Source of the DNA: Syngnathus acus
Lineage: Eukaryota > Chordata > Actinopteri > Syngnathiformes > Syngnathidae
Direction: 5' to 3'
DNA: 64,000 nucleotides
NCBI RefSeq assembly: GCF_901709675.1
Contig: NC_051106.1
Span: forward strand, 2,118,001 to 2,182,000
Positions 19,701 through 31,680 of this stretch are shown piece after piece. The first letter of the stretch is position 1; each line of letters opens with the position of its first letter. A program made the translations under genes and the position numbers. Under the pieces are notes generated by a model. That model had not been told where the DNA came from and made no database searches. It saw only the letters and a list, made by a program, of their open reading frames with translations.

Positions 19701-22700
19701 CTTTCCTCTCTTTTCATTTTAACCTAACTGATCGCGGTGGTGCCTTTCTGGGCAGTCGGAGAAATCAACGCCAACAAAAAAAATACATCCAGCCTAGTTA
19801 AGAAATCACCAGAAAGATCACCATGACAATTGTGAATAATAAATAAATAATTATTATATAGTATATTATATATATTATTATTATAATAATAAATAATTGT
19901 GATAAATAACTGGAACATCACTCAAATATTGGTGATCCCGTTGAGAGTCTCACATATTTCTTCGCTATCGAGTTTGCTACTGCATGCGCAGTGATACTGA
20001 CCGGCAGAATAACATCCGGTTGTTCCCAAAGATGATCTTTTTTCTGAAATAATTTTACGTTTACGGACTTAAGTAACCCGGCCGGGTCATACCAAAGACT
20101 ATAAAAATGGGACCCATTGCCTCCCTGCTTGGCACTCAGCATTAAGGGTTGGAATTGGGGGGTTAGATCACCAACTGATTCCCGAGCGCGGCGCCGCTGC
20201 TGCTCACTGCTCCCCTCTCCCCCAGGGGATGGATCAAAATCACACGGGGATGGGTCAAATGCAGAGGACAAATTTCACCACACCCAGATGCGTGTGTGAC
20301 GATCATTGGGACTTTAAAAAAAACAAACAAAAAAAAAAAGTCAAAATTTGGGTGCGTATTATACATGGGTATAGGCTTTTTTTCCAGCATCGACATGCCA
20401 TTTTTAGGGTGCGTATTATACATGGGGGCGCATTATACATGGAAAAAAACGGTAATAACAATATTGACCGCTAGCAGATAGCAGACATTGCTCAAGAGCG
20501 CAAATCATGGCTTCTTGCAGCCTTGATTGTTCTTGGTCTAGTCTTGGGCTGTGCTACGACCCGAATTATGACATATGTGGCGAAATTCAATGTTTCCCAA
20601 CAACAAAAAATGTCGTCCACGTCCATGTGACGCAAATGGGGTAACTCAAATCATGTCATTCTAAAAGAACACCATGAGCTAATAGCGTTAGCTTAAAATA
20701 AAAGCAGGCTGTTTTTTTTAACGGCGCTGTGCCAGATAGTTTGGTGAGGCACTTCCAGACAGAAATCCACGGCTGCATGGGTGTGGGCTACATCCTGTGT
20801 GCGTCTCAGCAGCCCAGTGTGTGCGTGCGTGTGTGTGTGTGTGTGTGTATGTGCGCGTGTGTGTGCGTGTGGCCGCACGGGTGGTATGCTTGCGTGTGCT
20901 GCACATGTGTTTACGTATCCGTCACAAAAACGGCTTGTGGGTAGCTTTAATTCAGTGTCGCTACGGACCAGTGGAGGACGGCGGCCAACTGCGTGTGTGT
21001 ATGCGTGTGTCAATGCGCGTGTGCTGTGAGTCATCGATCAACTATTTTGCTTGCACAAATTCAGAGTGCTCCCTCGACGGCGCCTCAAGAAGCCCCGCCC
21101 ACCCAGGGTCAAAACTTTTACTGACGGATGAAATGCTGACCGCTCGTACCGTGCTGGCGATTTCTCGTTAGCTCTTTGTTTTTTATAGTTCTTCCTCAGC
21201 GCCAAACAGCCAGGAAGCCATTCAAAAGACCGCCAGCACCACACTGGCTCCAAGAACCACTATGCGAGTACGCAATGAAAGGCAAATATGCACACGCGGA
21301 GTTGTCCTCGTATTGCCACCAGAGTAGCGTGTGGAAAGAAACCCCGGGAGGATGACGGGACGGAGTGGTGGCGCTCGCTTGACTTTTGGAGGCCAGAGTT
21401 ACGCTCGGTCACTCACTGGCGTGCTTGTCGGCCAGGGCGATGAGCGTGCTGGAGATGTCCCTCCGTCTGTAAAAGCACACCACTTTGGCCTCCACGTTCC
21501 CATTGGCGGTCTGCGGAGGAGAGACAATCGGCGTTACCATAGCAACAGGCGGTGCCGTCGTGAACGCAGACGATAGATGAAGACCCATTTAAAAAAATAT
21601 ATAAAAAATTAAAAAGAGGCTCAATTTTAAGTTTGACTGGAAACACATTGTGGGGCAATTTGACTCCCTGAAAATTACAAGCAGCGTCAACACATCAATT
21701 TTGAGTGTTGCCATTCACTGTGACATTTAAAACGTGCAAAATGGCCTCAATGTATTGATTTTTTTATGGGTTGGGTGGGCAGTAAAATAATTAAGTGCAA
21801 AAAAAAGCAATAATGGTCATTTAGACATTGATCTGTGGCCCACGTACGTGTAAATAAAGTGCACTGCGATAAGTATTGACAATGACACGGAGCTTCTTGT
21901 TATGGGCAGATACGCCAGAATCATTTCTGTTGTTTATGTTATGAGGAAACCTTTTGACCTTCGAAAAAAAAATATTCTTTAATCATCCTGTGAGAGAAAT
22001 AAAGAAGATTGCTTTCATTCTAAATTCTCGCCACACCCGTTGTGCCACTCCACACCTGTAGAAGGCAGTAATGCACGTTAGCTATCGGATGCTGATTTTT
22101 TTTATATTGTCACAGCATCACCTTCTGGTTTGAGTGGGTTATTGCGGAAGCAATACGAGTGGACTGCACTGCTGAAAATGTTCGACTTTTTTAAGGTCCC
22201 CAAACACAAGCTTCGGAAGAATAAATAAATAAATAAAGTGCCCCCCCTCTGCTAGGCTCCAGACGTAAAAACTAAAAAATCTAACAAGAAACAATAATTA
22301 GGGCAGGAATGAAACTTCCCGTCTCGTGTGAGCGAGTGCCTTCGTTCCTAATGTGAAAATGGCGAATGTCGAGACGCGGTAAACCGAGGCCACGGCTGTT
22401 AAGCAGCTGTCCCGACGCTGGCCTCTTCACACACGACGGCCTCCGAAAATTGCTTCATCCTCGTTAAAACCGCCCGAGTGTTTTGGGTGGGCGGGATGGG
22501 CCGTCGGGAAGGAGCGCGACTTCGACCGCCAGTTAATTATTTAAAGAGTCACATTCTGGAAGGAGGCGGGATGTTAAATCAGCACCACATCGATCAATAA
22601 ATAAATATATAAATAAATAAAACACATGCTCACCTTATTCAACTCCTCGATCCTCCTGATCAGCAGCGGGTTACTGGACGAGTTCTCAAAATAAACATAA

Positions 22701-24978
22701 TCTGCGATGGGGGGGGGGGTCAAATTGGGAAAGAGGAACAAGAGCAAAAGACGCATGAGTCATCTTGAATCAAGTCGTCTTTGAAAAACAGACCATTTGA
22801 ATTTAAACTCATATCAAGAGCCATACGTTATCTCAGGACTCGCACATGTCACAGTGCATGTGCGTGTTTGGAGCTGGCACGGGTCCAGACCCATCAGAGG
22901 CTTAGCGCTCACCGGGACATCCCCGCAGGCCCCCCAGGCTTGGTGAGCCGCCCGCTCTTAGCTCGGTGTGCGTCTTGGCCGAGCGCCGTTGGATTATACC
23001 CCGCACACTTGGTCGGGTGCCCGGAGCGAGCGAGTGTTCGCCTGGCGGGCCCCCCGAAACGCAGAAAAGCACACGACCCTCCCCCACCCGAGTCACCCCC
23101 GGGGCGACGACGTACTCAAGCCGCTGCCGCCGTTTGTGTAATACGGAACGGCGACAGAGTGCAACTTTACAGATGCCATGCCTGGACCGACAGCAATCCG
23201 ACTAAAATTACAATTGCAACTATTTTTTGTGAAGTTTGGCAAATGTCCTATTTCATTATTTATCCTGGTAAAATTTTGTTTTTGGATTTGTGAACACGCC
23301 AGGTCAATTCCCATTCAAATTGTTTGGTCCTTCTTGTACGAATCAAAGCGTGAATCACATCACCGGGGCACAAGTCCGCTCGTTGGACTTTTCTAATCCA
23401 AACCGAGAAACAAAAATAAAGAATGCGGACGTTTGCCCGCGACAGCTCCATGGGAGCCATGAAATCATGAGCCAGTTGAATTTGGCGCCAAAAAGGTAGT
23501 GGCGCCAGGTTGTCGTCTTTGTTCCCGAGCTGGGAAACAAAGTAGTCCTGAAGGGGATGTGTGAGAAGTTGTAAGAAGTGGCGAGGCAAGCAGGGGCTGC
23601 TGGGAGTTTCCGCCACGTGAGAGAGCCTGCGGGCCGAGCGAGCAGCGTCGCGCCGTCTCTCTCCGTTTCCCATCATCCCTCCTGCCGCCTCAACCCGGGA
23701 AATGAAAGCCACCCCCCTCCCCCCACCCTGTCAAAGCTTCCAGCTTCCAACATCGACCAACCGGCGGCCTTCCGAGAGCGTGACGTCGAGGTTGGCTTGA
23801 GCCAATCGAGGCGTGTCACCAACAGAGACTGCTGAGTTGATTCGAACCAGGCCAGTGAGACAAAAACGGGTTAAACGCTATTTTATGCAGTAAATCAACT
23901 TTTTTTTCGGACAGTGAGGTGCTTCTTGATCAAAATTTGATCAAAAAGAGTTTATTATGCAATGGGATGATGTTGACTCAGTCCTGCGTTAGGCCCAATT
24001 GCGACACTCAACTGCATCTGGGCCAGCGCGCTATGATCCAATGAGTTCAAACCAGAACGGGTCGGGCAAATCCCATGAATGAGCCAATTTACTTTCCAAC
24101 AGATGCCATCCCAAACGGAACCGCTCGCCGTTTCAACACACGATGGTCATGTAACGAAGTAGCCTTGTTGGCCGGCAACGGAGGTCGTAGCAGAGCCGTG
24201 ACCACGCCTGCGTGTTAGGGAATTCCGGAAGAACTGGATGTGTGATGTTTAGCACCAGACACCCAACTTCTTGCACCGAAAGCCATCGTCGCCGATCAAC
24301 AACGTATTTTAAATGTCGTCCCAGCGTTGGTTTCGCCTTCAGAGACGAATAACGCCTGCACGTGTGGGAATTCTGGAATGACAGGACAGTGGTAGAAAGT
24401 TGAACACATGACCCTCAATTTCTTGCATAGAAGCAACTGTCGCAGAGTAGCCAGACAGCGACTGTCACTGAACGACGCAGCCCCCCATGCAGGTGTCCCT
24501 AATGTTTTGTCCATCCATTTGGACACAAAGACATTTTTAAATGACATTTTAGTAAACCAGGAATTCCACACGGGAGTTGCTTTGTGTGTAGAGAGGGCGA
24601 TTATTGGGCGATCCAACCAATAAAGCCATAAGACAAAAGTAGTTTATAATAACTTTTACCAATGTGGTCGTCGGCGCTCATTGTAAGTTAGACAATAACA
24701 CGACTCTTTATCGCCACCCGCGAGTCATCATCATGAGGAAGGCGCTCATACCTCCTCCAGGGAGTAAAATAGACGACGAGGAAGAGGTGGACGGAGGAGG
24801 ACGGAGGAGGAGGACGGAGGAGGAGGAAAAAGACAAATGCATCAACAGAGAATTTACCATGGCGGGTCCAACCGTGACTGACTGACGGACTGACTGACTG
24901 ACAAACCTCCCCGCTGGCAGCGTCGCCCCCCCACCACCACTTTGTCTTACCTCCGACCCGGTACATGTTGGCCGCCAT
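13767..24978 (-). CDS. mta1: Metastasis-associated protein 1, NuRD subunit
   Basis: Seventeen exons on the minus strand: 24951-24978, 22634-22701, 21417-21510, 18392-18518, 18246-18309, 18036-18153, 17559-17661, 17284-17383, 16983-17171, 16717-16791, 16352-16410, 16084-16253, 15679-15830, 15424-15613, 15120-15212, 14857-15012 and 13767-13876. They sum to 1896 bp, 631 residues, in one intact frame. The product starts [19 protein letters not shown] (BAH domain, residues about 1-155). An ELM2 domain follows (about 156-270, with [15 protein letters not shown]), then SANT (about 276-330, with [18 protein letters not shown]) and a GATA-type zinc finger CX2CX17CX2C at about 393-417. In the NuRD complex MTA1 recruits and activates HDAC1/2 through ELM2-SANT and binds RBBP4/7 through C-terminal motifs. 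The MTA1 assignment over MTA2/3 rests on the segments [13 protein letters not shown] and RPGPNRSSM. The last exon is unusual: it is in phase but does not resemble the remembered long MTA1 tail, so the true 3' end may differ. Confidence 0.93.
14170..14460. mobile_element. Hairpin MITE in the last mta1 intron
   Basis: An inverted repeat pairs about 14314-14339 (AGCAGGTTATGTTCACAGAG) with the reverse complement of about 14411-14440 (AGCAGGTTATGTGAAAACTG). CTTTCTGGAACG and CTTTCTGGAAAA lie near each arm. There is no coding capacity. The outer limits are approximate because I could not define a target duplication. Confidence 0.5.
19540..20452. mobile_element. Mariner-like MITE with TA duplication, in mta1 intron 3
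   Basis: The termini are near-perfect inverted repeats of about 26 bp: CCGTTTTTTGCCATGTATAA on the left and CCGTTTTTTTCCATGTATAA reading in from the right. Both are flanked by TA (19538-19539 and 20453-20454). The motif GTGCGCATTATACATGGG, or close variants, occurs again subterminally near 19600, 20350 and 20408. No transposase frame is visible. A SINE-like insert occupies part of the interior. Confidence 0.85.
20075..20330 (+). mobile_element. SINE-like element inside the MITE
   Basis: A non-coding segment carries stretches known from abundant fish short repeats: GGGACCCATTGCCTCCCTGC, CTGCTCACTGCTCCCCTC, GGGTCAAATGCAGAGGACAA and GTGTGTGACGATCATTGGGA. It ends in an A-rich tail. I could not define the target duplication, and the family name is uncertain; an L2-type tail is my guess. 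Confidence 0.55.
20817..20870. repeat. TG microsatellite in mta1 intron 3
   Basis: Alternating TG with CG and TA interruptions. Confidence 0.85.
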
Positions 24979-25215
24979 GGCTGCCCCGCCGGTGCCGAGG
25001 GGAAGGACGCTTCCTCTCTCCGGGTCGTGAGGGTGGGTCGGCTCGCCGTCTCCCCGCTCGCCTGCTTCCCTGGCTGTCGGTGGGCCGTGCTGCTAGCTGC
25101 GCTGCCGCCGCTGTGTGTTGGAAAATGGTGGCCGGATCAATACGAAACAGACCAGCCTTGGAGACCTTAAAGAGACAGTACAGCCAAGCCGAGCCGAGCC
25201 GAGTATAGCCGAGCT
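24979..25215 (-). promoter_or_regulatory. GC-rich 5' region of mta1 (probable CpG-island promoter)
   Basis: The sequence just upstream of the mta1 start is rich in C, G and CpG, and contains an imperfect repeat of AGCCG units at about 25183-25210. No clear TATA box was seen. A CpG-type promoter is typical for a widely expressed chromatin gene; the exact start site cannot be read from sequence. Confidence 0.45.
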
Positions 25216-25266
25216 CCGGCGGGTGGGCGCCGAGCTAATCTCGAACTCCAAAACTACAATAAACAA

Positions 25267-25311
<45 letters not shown>
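25267..25311. repeat. AAT trinucleotide repeat
   Basis: About 15 uninterrupted AAT/ATA units just upstream of the mta1 promoter region. Confidence 0.95.
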
Positions 25312-25313
<2 letters not shown>

Positions 25314-25319
25314 AACGCT

Positions 25320-28300
25320 GTAACGCATTACAGTTTAATTAAGTTTTGTCAGTTTAAAAAAAAAAAAAACGTTTGGTGGATCCTGTTTTTAATATTTAGC
25401 CTGTTCGTCAAGTGTCACGTGACTGACTACGTAAACCCCACCTCTTACCAAGTTAGTTCGAATATCAAGTTATTCATCCTCTGCCTCACACGTCTAAATT
25501 ACATTGATAGATACAGTGCTCTTCGTGATCACTGGCAGTTCTGGACAAGATGTGATGAAAGTCTTAAAATGAATTTAGTTTTTTTTTTTTATTGCAGAAG
25601 CTTGGGCGTTTCTAGCCCATTTTAGGGGCTCAAGCACCCCCTAAATTAAATCTCAGTACCACTCAAATTTCAGACATTATTTTTCTTTTCTTTTTTTTTT
25701 TTTTTTTAAATGTCCTTCTTAAACAACCTAGAGAGGTATGTTAACATGCAGTAACTACTTTGTTGAATGTTTATATTTTAACAAAATTAGAAGGCATTTT
25801 TTAAACCAGAAAAAGGTTCTCACTGCAGCTTAAATCAGTGCCATTTACCAGGCACTGATCCTAAATCCCTCAGCTCAATGGAGGCACACGACTAGCGCAT
25901 TAAGACTTAGCCATTTTTAATTTGATTTAGCGTACCTAAGCAGGTGTGTTTATTCTCAACTGTAGCGCAAAACATGACACTTTTGGGACGTTTGCTAGCA
26001 CTCCTAAAAGCATATGTCCCCCTCTCCTTGCCGTCGGAATGCTGCGGTCAGAGCTCCATCTGATCTATACCATGTGTAAGCCTCAATTACTGGAGCCTGA
26101 CACATGGGACTTGGGCCTTGTGGCCACGTGACTGCCAAAGAGCCAATGGCGCACATCCCCTCCGGTCAAGTGTGCAGTCTCAATGTTGGCGCTGTGCCTG
26201 CAGCGCTGAGGAGATGCTGTATGGTCTCTTTTGTGAAAATAAACACAGAAAGACATGTGGGTTCCACCTTTTCCGCTTATGTGGGTCGCCTATTCCAAGA
26301 TTACAAGTCTGGATTATTTTACTTTACACAAAGGTGCTCCAAACTAGCAGCAAGGGAGATGGAACAGAATGGTTGGCGTATGTACCGTATGTATGGAAAA
26401 AAGGCCAACTTTTTTTCCGAAGGCAGTTGTGTTTTTTTCTTTAACCACAAAACCAGAACCCAAAGGAACCATTTTTTTTCGACACTTTTTTCTCAAAAAA
26501 TACACGTTTTTTTTCCTAAACCATGCATCTTTCAAACTTTTTTCCTCAATTTCTTCCTTTTCCCCCCACTCAATCGTTTTTGTATTGCACGACTATTCTT
26601 ATACATTTGAACTGTTATAGTGTTCATTGAACAATCACACGTACAAACACTAACGAATTACAACATTCTCCTTTCAATTATTTCCTACTTTTCCCTTCCA
26701 TTCAATGAGTCTTGGCGTTGTCCCAATACTTTTGTCCATTTGCTCTCGGATGGACGCTGTGACTGTGATGACCAATGACAGTCACTAGAGGGAGGTGTCG
26801 ACCTACTTTTCTTAGAAATGAGGGCCTATTGTTTTGGTAGTGGCATCAATCTACCAGCAGGGGTCGCTCTTCACAAAGTGTGTATTTTTCCTGCATAATT
26901 CAAAACTGTTTCAGGTCTCTTACAACGTCTGTGGCACGCTACTGCTCAAACCGACTCTACGGATGATACGATTGTTTACACATATTAGGGGCAGTACATA
27001 AACAAAGAGTTACCAGATAAAGATTTGATGATGAAACACAAAATAAGACAGTCAAATTGTTTTTTACAGCGGATAAAGAATATATGTCCGTGGGTATTGT
27101 CTGCCTACATGTGTTGCTACTGTTACAAAATACAAAAAGTTCATTTGTATTGTATTGTATTGATGGATGTTCATTTTTATAATTTGTATTCAAAAATTCA
27201 AGTCAGGTTTTCTACAATATGTCCCCTTTCAGTTCCTATAGTTGACAATGTATTTGTTCAGCCGCCCCACCTTGCTTGGGAATCCTCCAGCATGGAGTAT
27301 CGTGTACCGCCAGATGACAGCAGCACAGCCGGTTAACTTCTGCACGTGATCTTCGTCTTGTCAGTTGGGGGGGGCGGACACACCAAAAACAGGAATCACT
27401 GGAATGGCAAATGGTGCAAGAAAACATCAAGTACGTTGATTCCTTCGACCTTCTGATATTTTTTAAGGTGAGGCCGAGGACAAAAGACCCTTTGTTGGGC
27501 TTGGACGTAACCCATTGGCGAGACGCATTAACCACATTAGTTATTTCTTTGTGTGAGGTCGAGAACATCCAGCTCAATGAGGCCTGGCCACCCCGTGATC
27601 GTTCCCATCCAAGAGCCGTCTTGCTTGTGATGGATGCTCTTAACGGACTCCAGCGTGAGATGAAAGGATGTTGATGACAGGAAAGATGTATGTATGAAGA
27701 AGTGGGCAAAATGAAAAGTCAAGGTTGGTTGAGTACGTGAGCTCGTCATTCATGTGGGAGGAAACCGCGGCTCTCTTCAGCCACTAATCACAGTGCACAA
27801 GCTTCAAATGTAACTCATGGAAGGCTTTGGTTTCATACCCCAAAATCACATCAACTTAAGTCTTCATGCCACAGAGTAGAGCATTTATAATAATCAAGGG
27901 TTCTGTGTGAGAGCTTATCTAAGCAGGGAACAGCTGCCTTGCATGGTTCTTTCTGTTTGCAGACTTGTTTGGATCTGTTGCCGTGGCTACCGTCCATCAG
28001 ACCGCAGCGACCCAGTCGGCAGCAGGCAAAAAAAACCCAAAAAACAGATGCTATGTGGATTGTTAGATGGTCCGATAGATTGATGTTGCAATTTTGCGTT
28101 TGTTTTTCTATTTAATTTCATGTTATGTCGACACAAACTGTATTTATTTCTTACAATTCTAAATCAAATTTTATTCAACATTTTTTATGTTAAAAAATGG
28201 ATGGATGGTTCAAATTAAAAATAAAATTACACAGTAGACAGATTTAATTGTATCGAACGACAGTAGAATCTGTTCAAATAACTAAGATAGTAAAGAATAA

Positions 28301-28333
28301 AACACACTCATTATTGTCACACATTGACAAGCC
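25320..28333. other. Spacer between mta1 and crip1
   Basis: No exon is supported. Poly-T and poly-A runs occur (25690-25708 and 26400-26530). A minus-strand open frame at 27236-27709 has no recognisable domain. The segment after 27900 is probably the far side of the crip1 3' end. Confidence 0.45.
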
Positions 28334-28339
28334 TTTATT
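28334..28339 (-). terminator. Probable polyadenylation signal of crip1
   Basis: TTTATT on the plus strand is AATAAA on the minus strand, 63 nt past the crip1 stop codon, giving a very short 3' UTR. Confidence 0.6.
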
Positions 28340-28401
28340 GTGGGACAAACCATCACCAATACAACATGGAGTGTGTGAGTTTACTTTTTTTTTAAACAAC
28401 T

Positions 28402-30274
28402 TCAATATCTGTGACTCTCTGTTCCACCGTGTCCAAATCCTGTAAGGAAAAAAGAATTATTATTGGAAAAAAAAGAGTGAATTATAGAGTGGTTATATAA
28501 TAATAATTCATTAAATTTGTATAGCGCTTTTCAAAAACCCAAAGACGCTATATGAACAAAAGTAGAAGATTGAGATCAGACAATCTCATGCTAGTTTTGT
28601 ACCTTGGGGTCCAAAGAGTGCGCTGTAGCACGGCTTGTGGCAGTAGGGCTTGTTCTCATGCTGAAACAAAACAGCACATGCTCAGATAGACAGCCCCATT
28701 AGCATGACATTAGCGGCTAACAATGTTAGCTTTGAATTTCTTTTGAACACTTTTGATCGTGTCAGTAACGTACCTCGGCGTGCGATCCCGACGACAGCGT
28801 CTTGCCGCACTTCTCGCACCTGAGACAGGGTCTGTGCCAGTCTTTTCCCAGAGACGTCACCTTCTCCGCTGCACAACACAAGAACGTAAAGGCGGGAAGT
28901 TATCCAGTGTTTACTTTGTTTTATGAAAATATGTTAAAGCATCACACAAATAAAACACAACTTGAAAGCAAAGTCACATAGAACAAACCAAGAGAATTCA
29001 GCTTGGATTCTTGATTCAATAACGAGCGGTTGTTAGCAGTAATGCTAGTGGTTAGCAACAGCATCTGCAGTTAGCAATTAAGCTAGCATTTAGCAACATT
29101 CAGTGAAAAGATACTCTCAAAATGTGTTTCCAATTAGTTGTTTTTTAATGATTAAAAAAAATTATAATTCAATACAAATACCAAATAATGCAGTAAAAGA
29201 ATTTAGCACAATATTTGGAGCAGGTCTATACTGTATTACTAAATTCAAAAGCAAATCAGTGCCATGTGTTGGATGGGAAGCTGTTTGGCTGTGGCTCTGG
29301 AATTTCATAAAAAAGAAAAAAAGAGAATGTGCACTCAAAGACTCGCTTGTTATGTTGAACAAATGCCATTTTCCGTGTTTTTTGCTCTCTCCCACTGTGT
29401 CATGCAAAAATGTGGCGGGAGAGAAAGCACGATAAAAAAGTAAAAATGTTTCTTCTGCTTAATTACAAGGGGAGGAGACCTCAAATAACAGTGCACTGAC
29501 CTGAAACGATTAGACTTAACACCCAATAAAACAACGAGAAGACCGTGTTGGCACGCACGTGTGGATTAACAGTTACGTAATGCTCCTTTAATGTTTGTCA
29601 CATTGTAACTAAAAGCGTGCACACACACACGCGCACCTACAAAGTTTGTGCTGGTGATACGCAACAACGCGGTACTCCAAATTCATCAGATTCGATGCGG
29701 AATGTTTTGACTTCTTCTTGCTCTGCTCAGCTCATTAGAGCCATTCTCTAACATTCCATGATAACATTCCATGAGTCATTTTGATAAAGCGAACCGTGTC
29801 CTACTGGCGGCTTCCGCTGCTCATATTCAGTAACCTGAGTTGATTTTCTAATGACCGTATTGTTTTGACTTTATGTATCAAGTGACCTCATGAGATGATC
29901 ATCCAATACGAGCACAAAGAAGTGCTGCATAATTAATGAAAACTTCACAGGTCACACTCGAGCACTTTGATATTATTTTACACTTTACATACTTTACAAC
30001 ATACATTATTATATATCATTATTATTTTAATTACATTTTATAATTTGAATAAATAATACAAGTTTGATTTCCAATCTTGAACACATCAAAAATCGTTTTT
30101 ACACACTCTAATTGAGCTGCACACTAAAAAAATAATAATAATTTATGTCCCCATTTGAACCCACTTCCTCTTCCGTCATGCAACAGCAAACTAATTCAGT
30201 CATGCAAGCAAAACCAAAAGAATGCTGTTCTTACCAAAGTAGACCTCCTTGTTGCACTTAGGACACTTAGGCAT
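28402..30274 (-). CDS. crip1: Cysteine-rich protein 1 (single LIM domain)
   Basis: Four exons on the minus strand: 30235-30274, 28774-28868, 28603-28660 and 28402-28439. They give 231 bp, a 76-residue protein; remembered CRIP1 is about 77 residues. It starts [13 protein letters not shown] and continues [20 protein letters not shown], then [12 protein letters not shown]. It ends [11 protein letters not shown], matching the glycine-rich CRIP1 tail. The cysteines and histidines of one LIM zinc-binding module are all present. CRIP1 is a small LIM protein linked to zinc handling and protein interaction, with strong intestinal expression in mammals. The gene lies head-to-tail between crip2 (upstream) and mta1 (downstream). 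Exons 2 and 3 have the same lengths (95 and 58 bp) as the LIM exons of crip2, which indicates common origin. Confidence 0.95.
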
Positions 30275-30362
30275 GTTTGGACCCTTTAATGAAGATGATT
30301 AATTGCTGTGTGCTCCACCAGCGCAAAGAACTACCGTGCATGTGCCAACCCGCCCCGCTGCC

Positions 30363-30368
30363 TTTATA
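30363..30368 (-). promoter_or_regulatory. TATA box of crip1
   Basis: TTTATA on the plus strand reads TATAAA on the minus strand, followed by a GC-rich AGCGGGGCGGG. It lies 89 bp upstream of the crip1 ATG, which places the likely start site near 30335 and leaves a short 5' UTR. This fits a TATA-driven, tissue-restricted promoter. Confidence 0.6.
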
Positions 30369-30807
30369 ACTCTCAACTTGCTTCTCTTTTTTTTCTGTGT
30401 GTGTGTGTGTGTGTATGTAGAAGGGGAGAGGCTTTTGGTCATCCCGTTAAAGAGATAGACTACTCAAAACAGCACTTCTTTGATTTATGACTTTAACTCC
30501 TGTCAACACAAAACACTCGCATCTTAAAACCTCTTTTCATATTGAAATGAATGTAAATGCTATTGATCCGTTCCAGGCCCTCAAATCAAGAACTGAATCC
30601 TTTGTAATCTGTTTGTGAATCAAGAAAAATAGCACGCAACAGTACTGCATTGTATCAAAATAGAAATATCAATTGGCCTTTTTATATCCTTTCTAAGAAT
30701 GACCTTCTTTTATATTCTATAACTTAAATATAGTGATTTTTTGTAAGTGTCTCAGTTAAATCAATTTTTATTTTTCTCCATCAGTAAGAAAAGAAATCAT
30801 CATGTCT

Positions 30808-31081
30808 AAAGTGTAACATTTAACAGTTGCAGGTGTAGTAGGTGTACCTAATAAATAGCACTACAAGCAATATGGTTTCCGTGGCAACACTGGTTGCATT
30901 ATGATGAAAGAGCAAAGTCTGTGTGCTGATATGGAATCATCTACAAAGTGTAACATTTAACAGTTGCAGGTGTAGTAGGTGTACTTAATAAATTGCACTA
31001 CAAGCAATATGGTTTCCGTGGCAACACTGGTTGCATTATGATGAAAGAGCAAAGTCTGTGTGCTGATATGGAATCATCTAC
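30808..31081. repeat. Tandem duplication, 2 x 137 bp
   Basis: The unit 30808-30944 is repeated at once as 30945-31081 with only two visible base differences, in the segment CCTAATAAATAG versus CTTAATAAATTG. The near-identity indicates a recent duplication. It lies upstream of crip1. Confidence 0.95.
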
Positions 31082-31479
31082 TATCGAGGTGATAGTGCAT
31101 GACCTGACTGGAAGAACTCCTCAGACCAGCGGTGACATCATCATCATCGACAGTAACAGCAGCAGCAGTAATCTGCCCAGCAACAGGTTCAACCTGTCAC
31201 GAAAAATAAAAAAAAAGACATTAATAGAGTGGGTAATATCAAGTGCAAATATTTGAGATAAACAGTGAACAATGTGAGTTTGTGTGCCTATGTTGTAAAA
31301 ACACACGCCTTTTGGTGGCGAATGTTGTTACCGTGGCAACCAAACAAAAGCCACAAGGACTGAGCTTTGGTCAATTTTGCGGTGCTGTAGACCGGCAGTC
31401 GACCGGCAAACATTACACAAGTGGAAACACGAGACAGAAAAGCTCATTCGAGGATTTTGGCAAATTCTGGTTCAGGTAT

Positions 31480-31680
31480 ACAGGTTGGGTAATGCTTGGA
31501 GTAAGGTTAGGCACACTCATAATGGGACTGGGTTGGGTTTAGGGTTTGATGTCAAGGTGTGGTTTGGATGTTAGGGTCAAAGGTCAAAGTTTGTGTCGGG
31601 TTGGGTGAAAGGGTAAGGTAAAGGTTTGAGTTGGGGTCTGGGTTAAAGGTCAAGGTTTGGTAGGGGTAGGCGGTTTCAGG
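31480..31680. repeat. Degenerate GGGTTAGG-like G/T-rich tract
   Basis: About 200 bases rich in GGGTT, GGTTAGG, GGTTTAGGG and AAAGGTCAAGG words on the plus strand, a degenerate telomere-like array. No gene is present. The G-runs could favour quadruplex structure, which is inference. Confidence 0.6.

Noticed and set aside
27236-27709. 157-codon minus-strand open frame between mta1 and crip1
   Set aside because: No family similarity, no exon structure, and an overlapping unrelated plus-strand frame.
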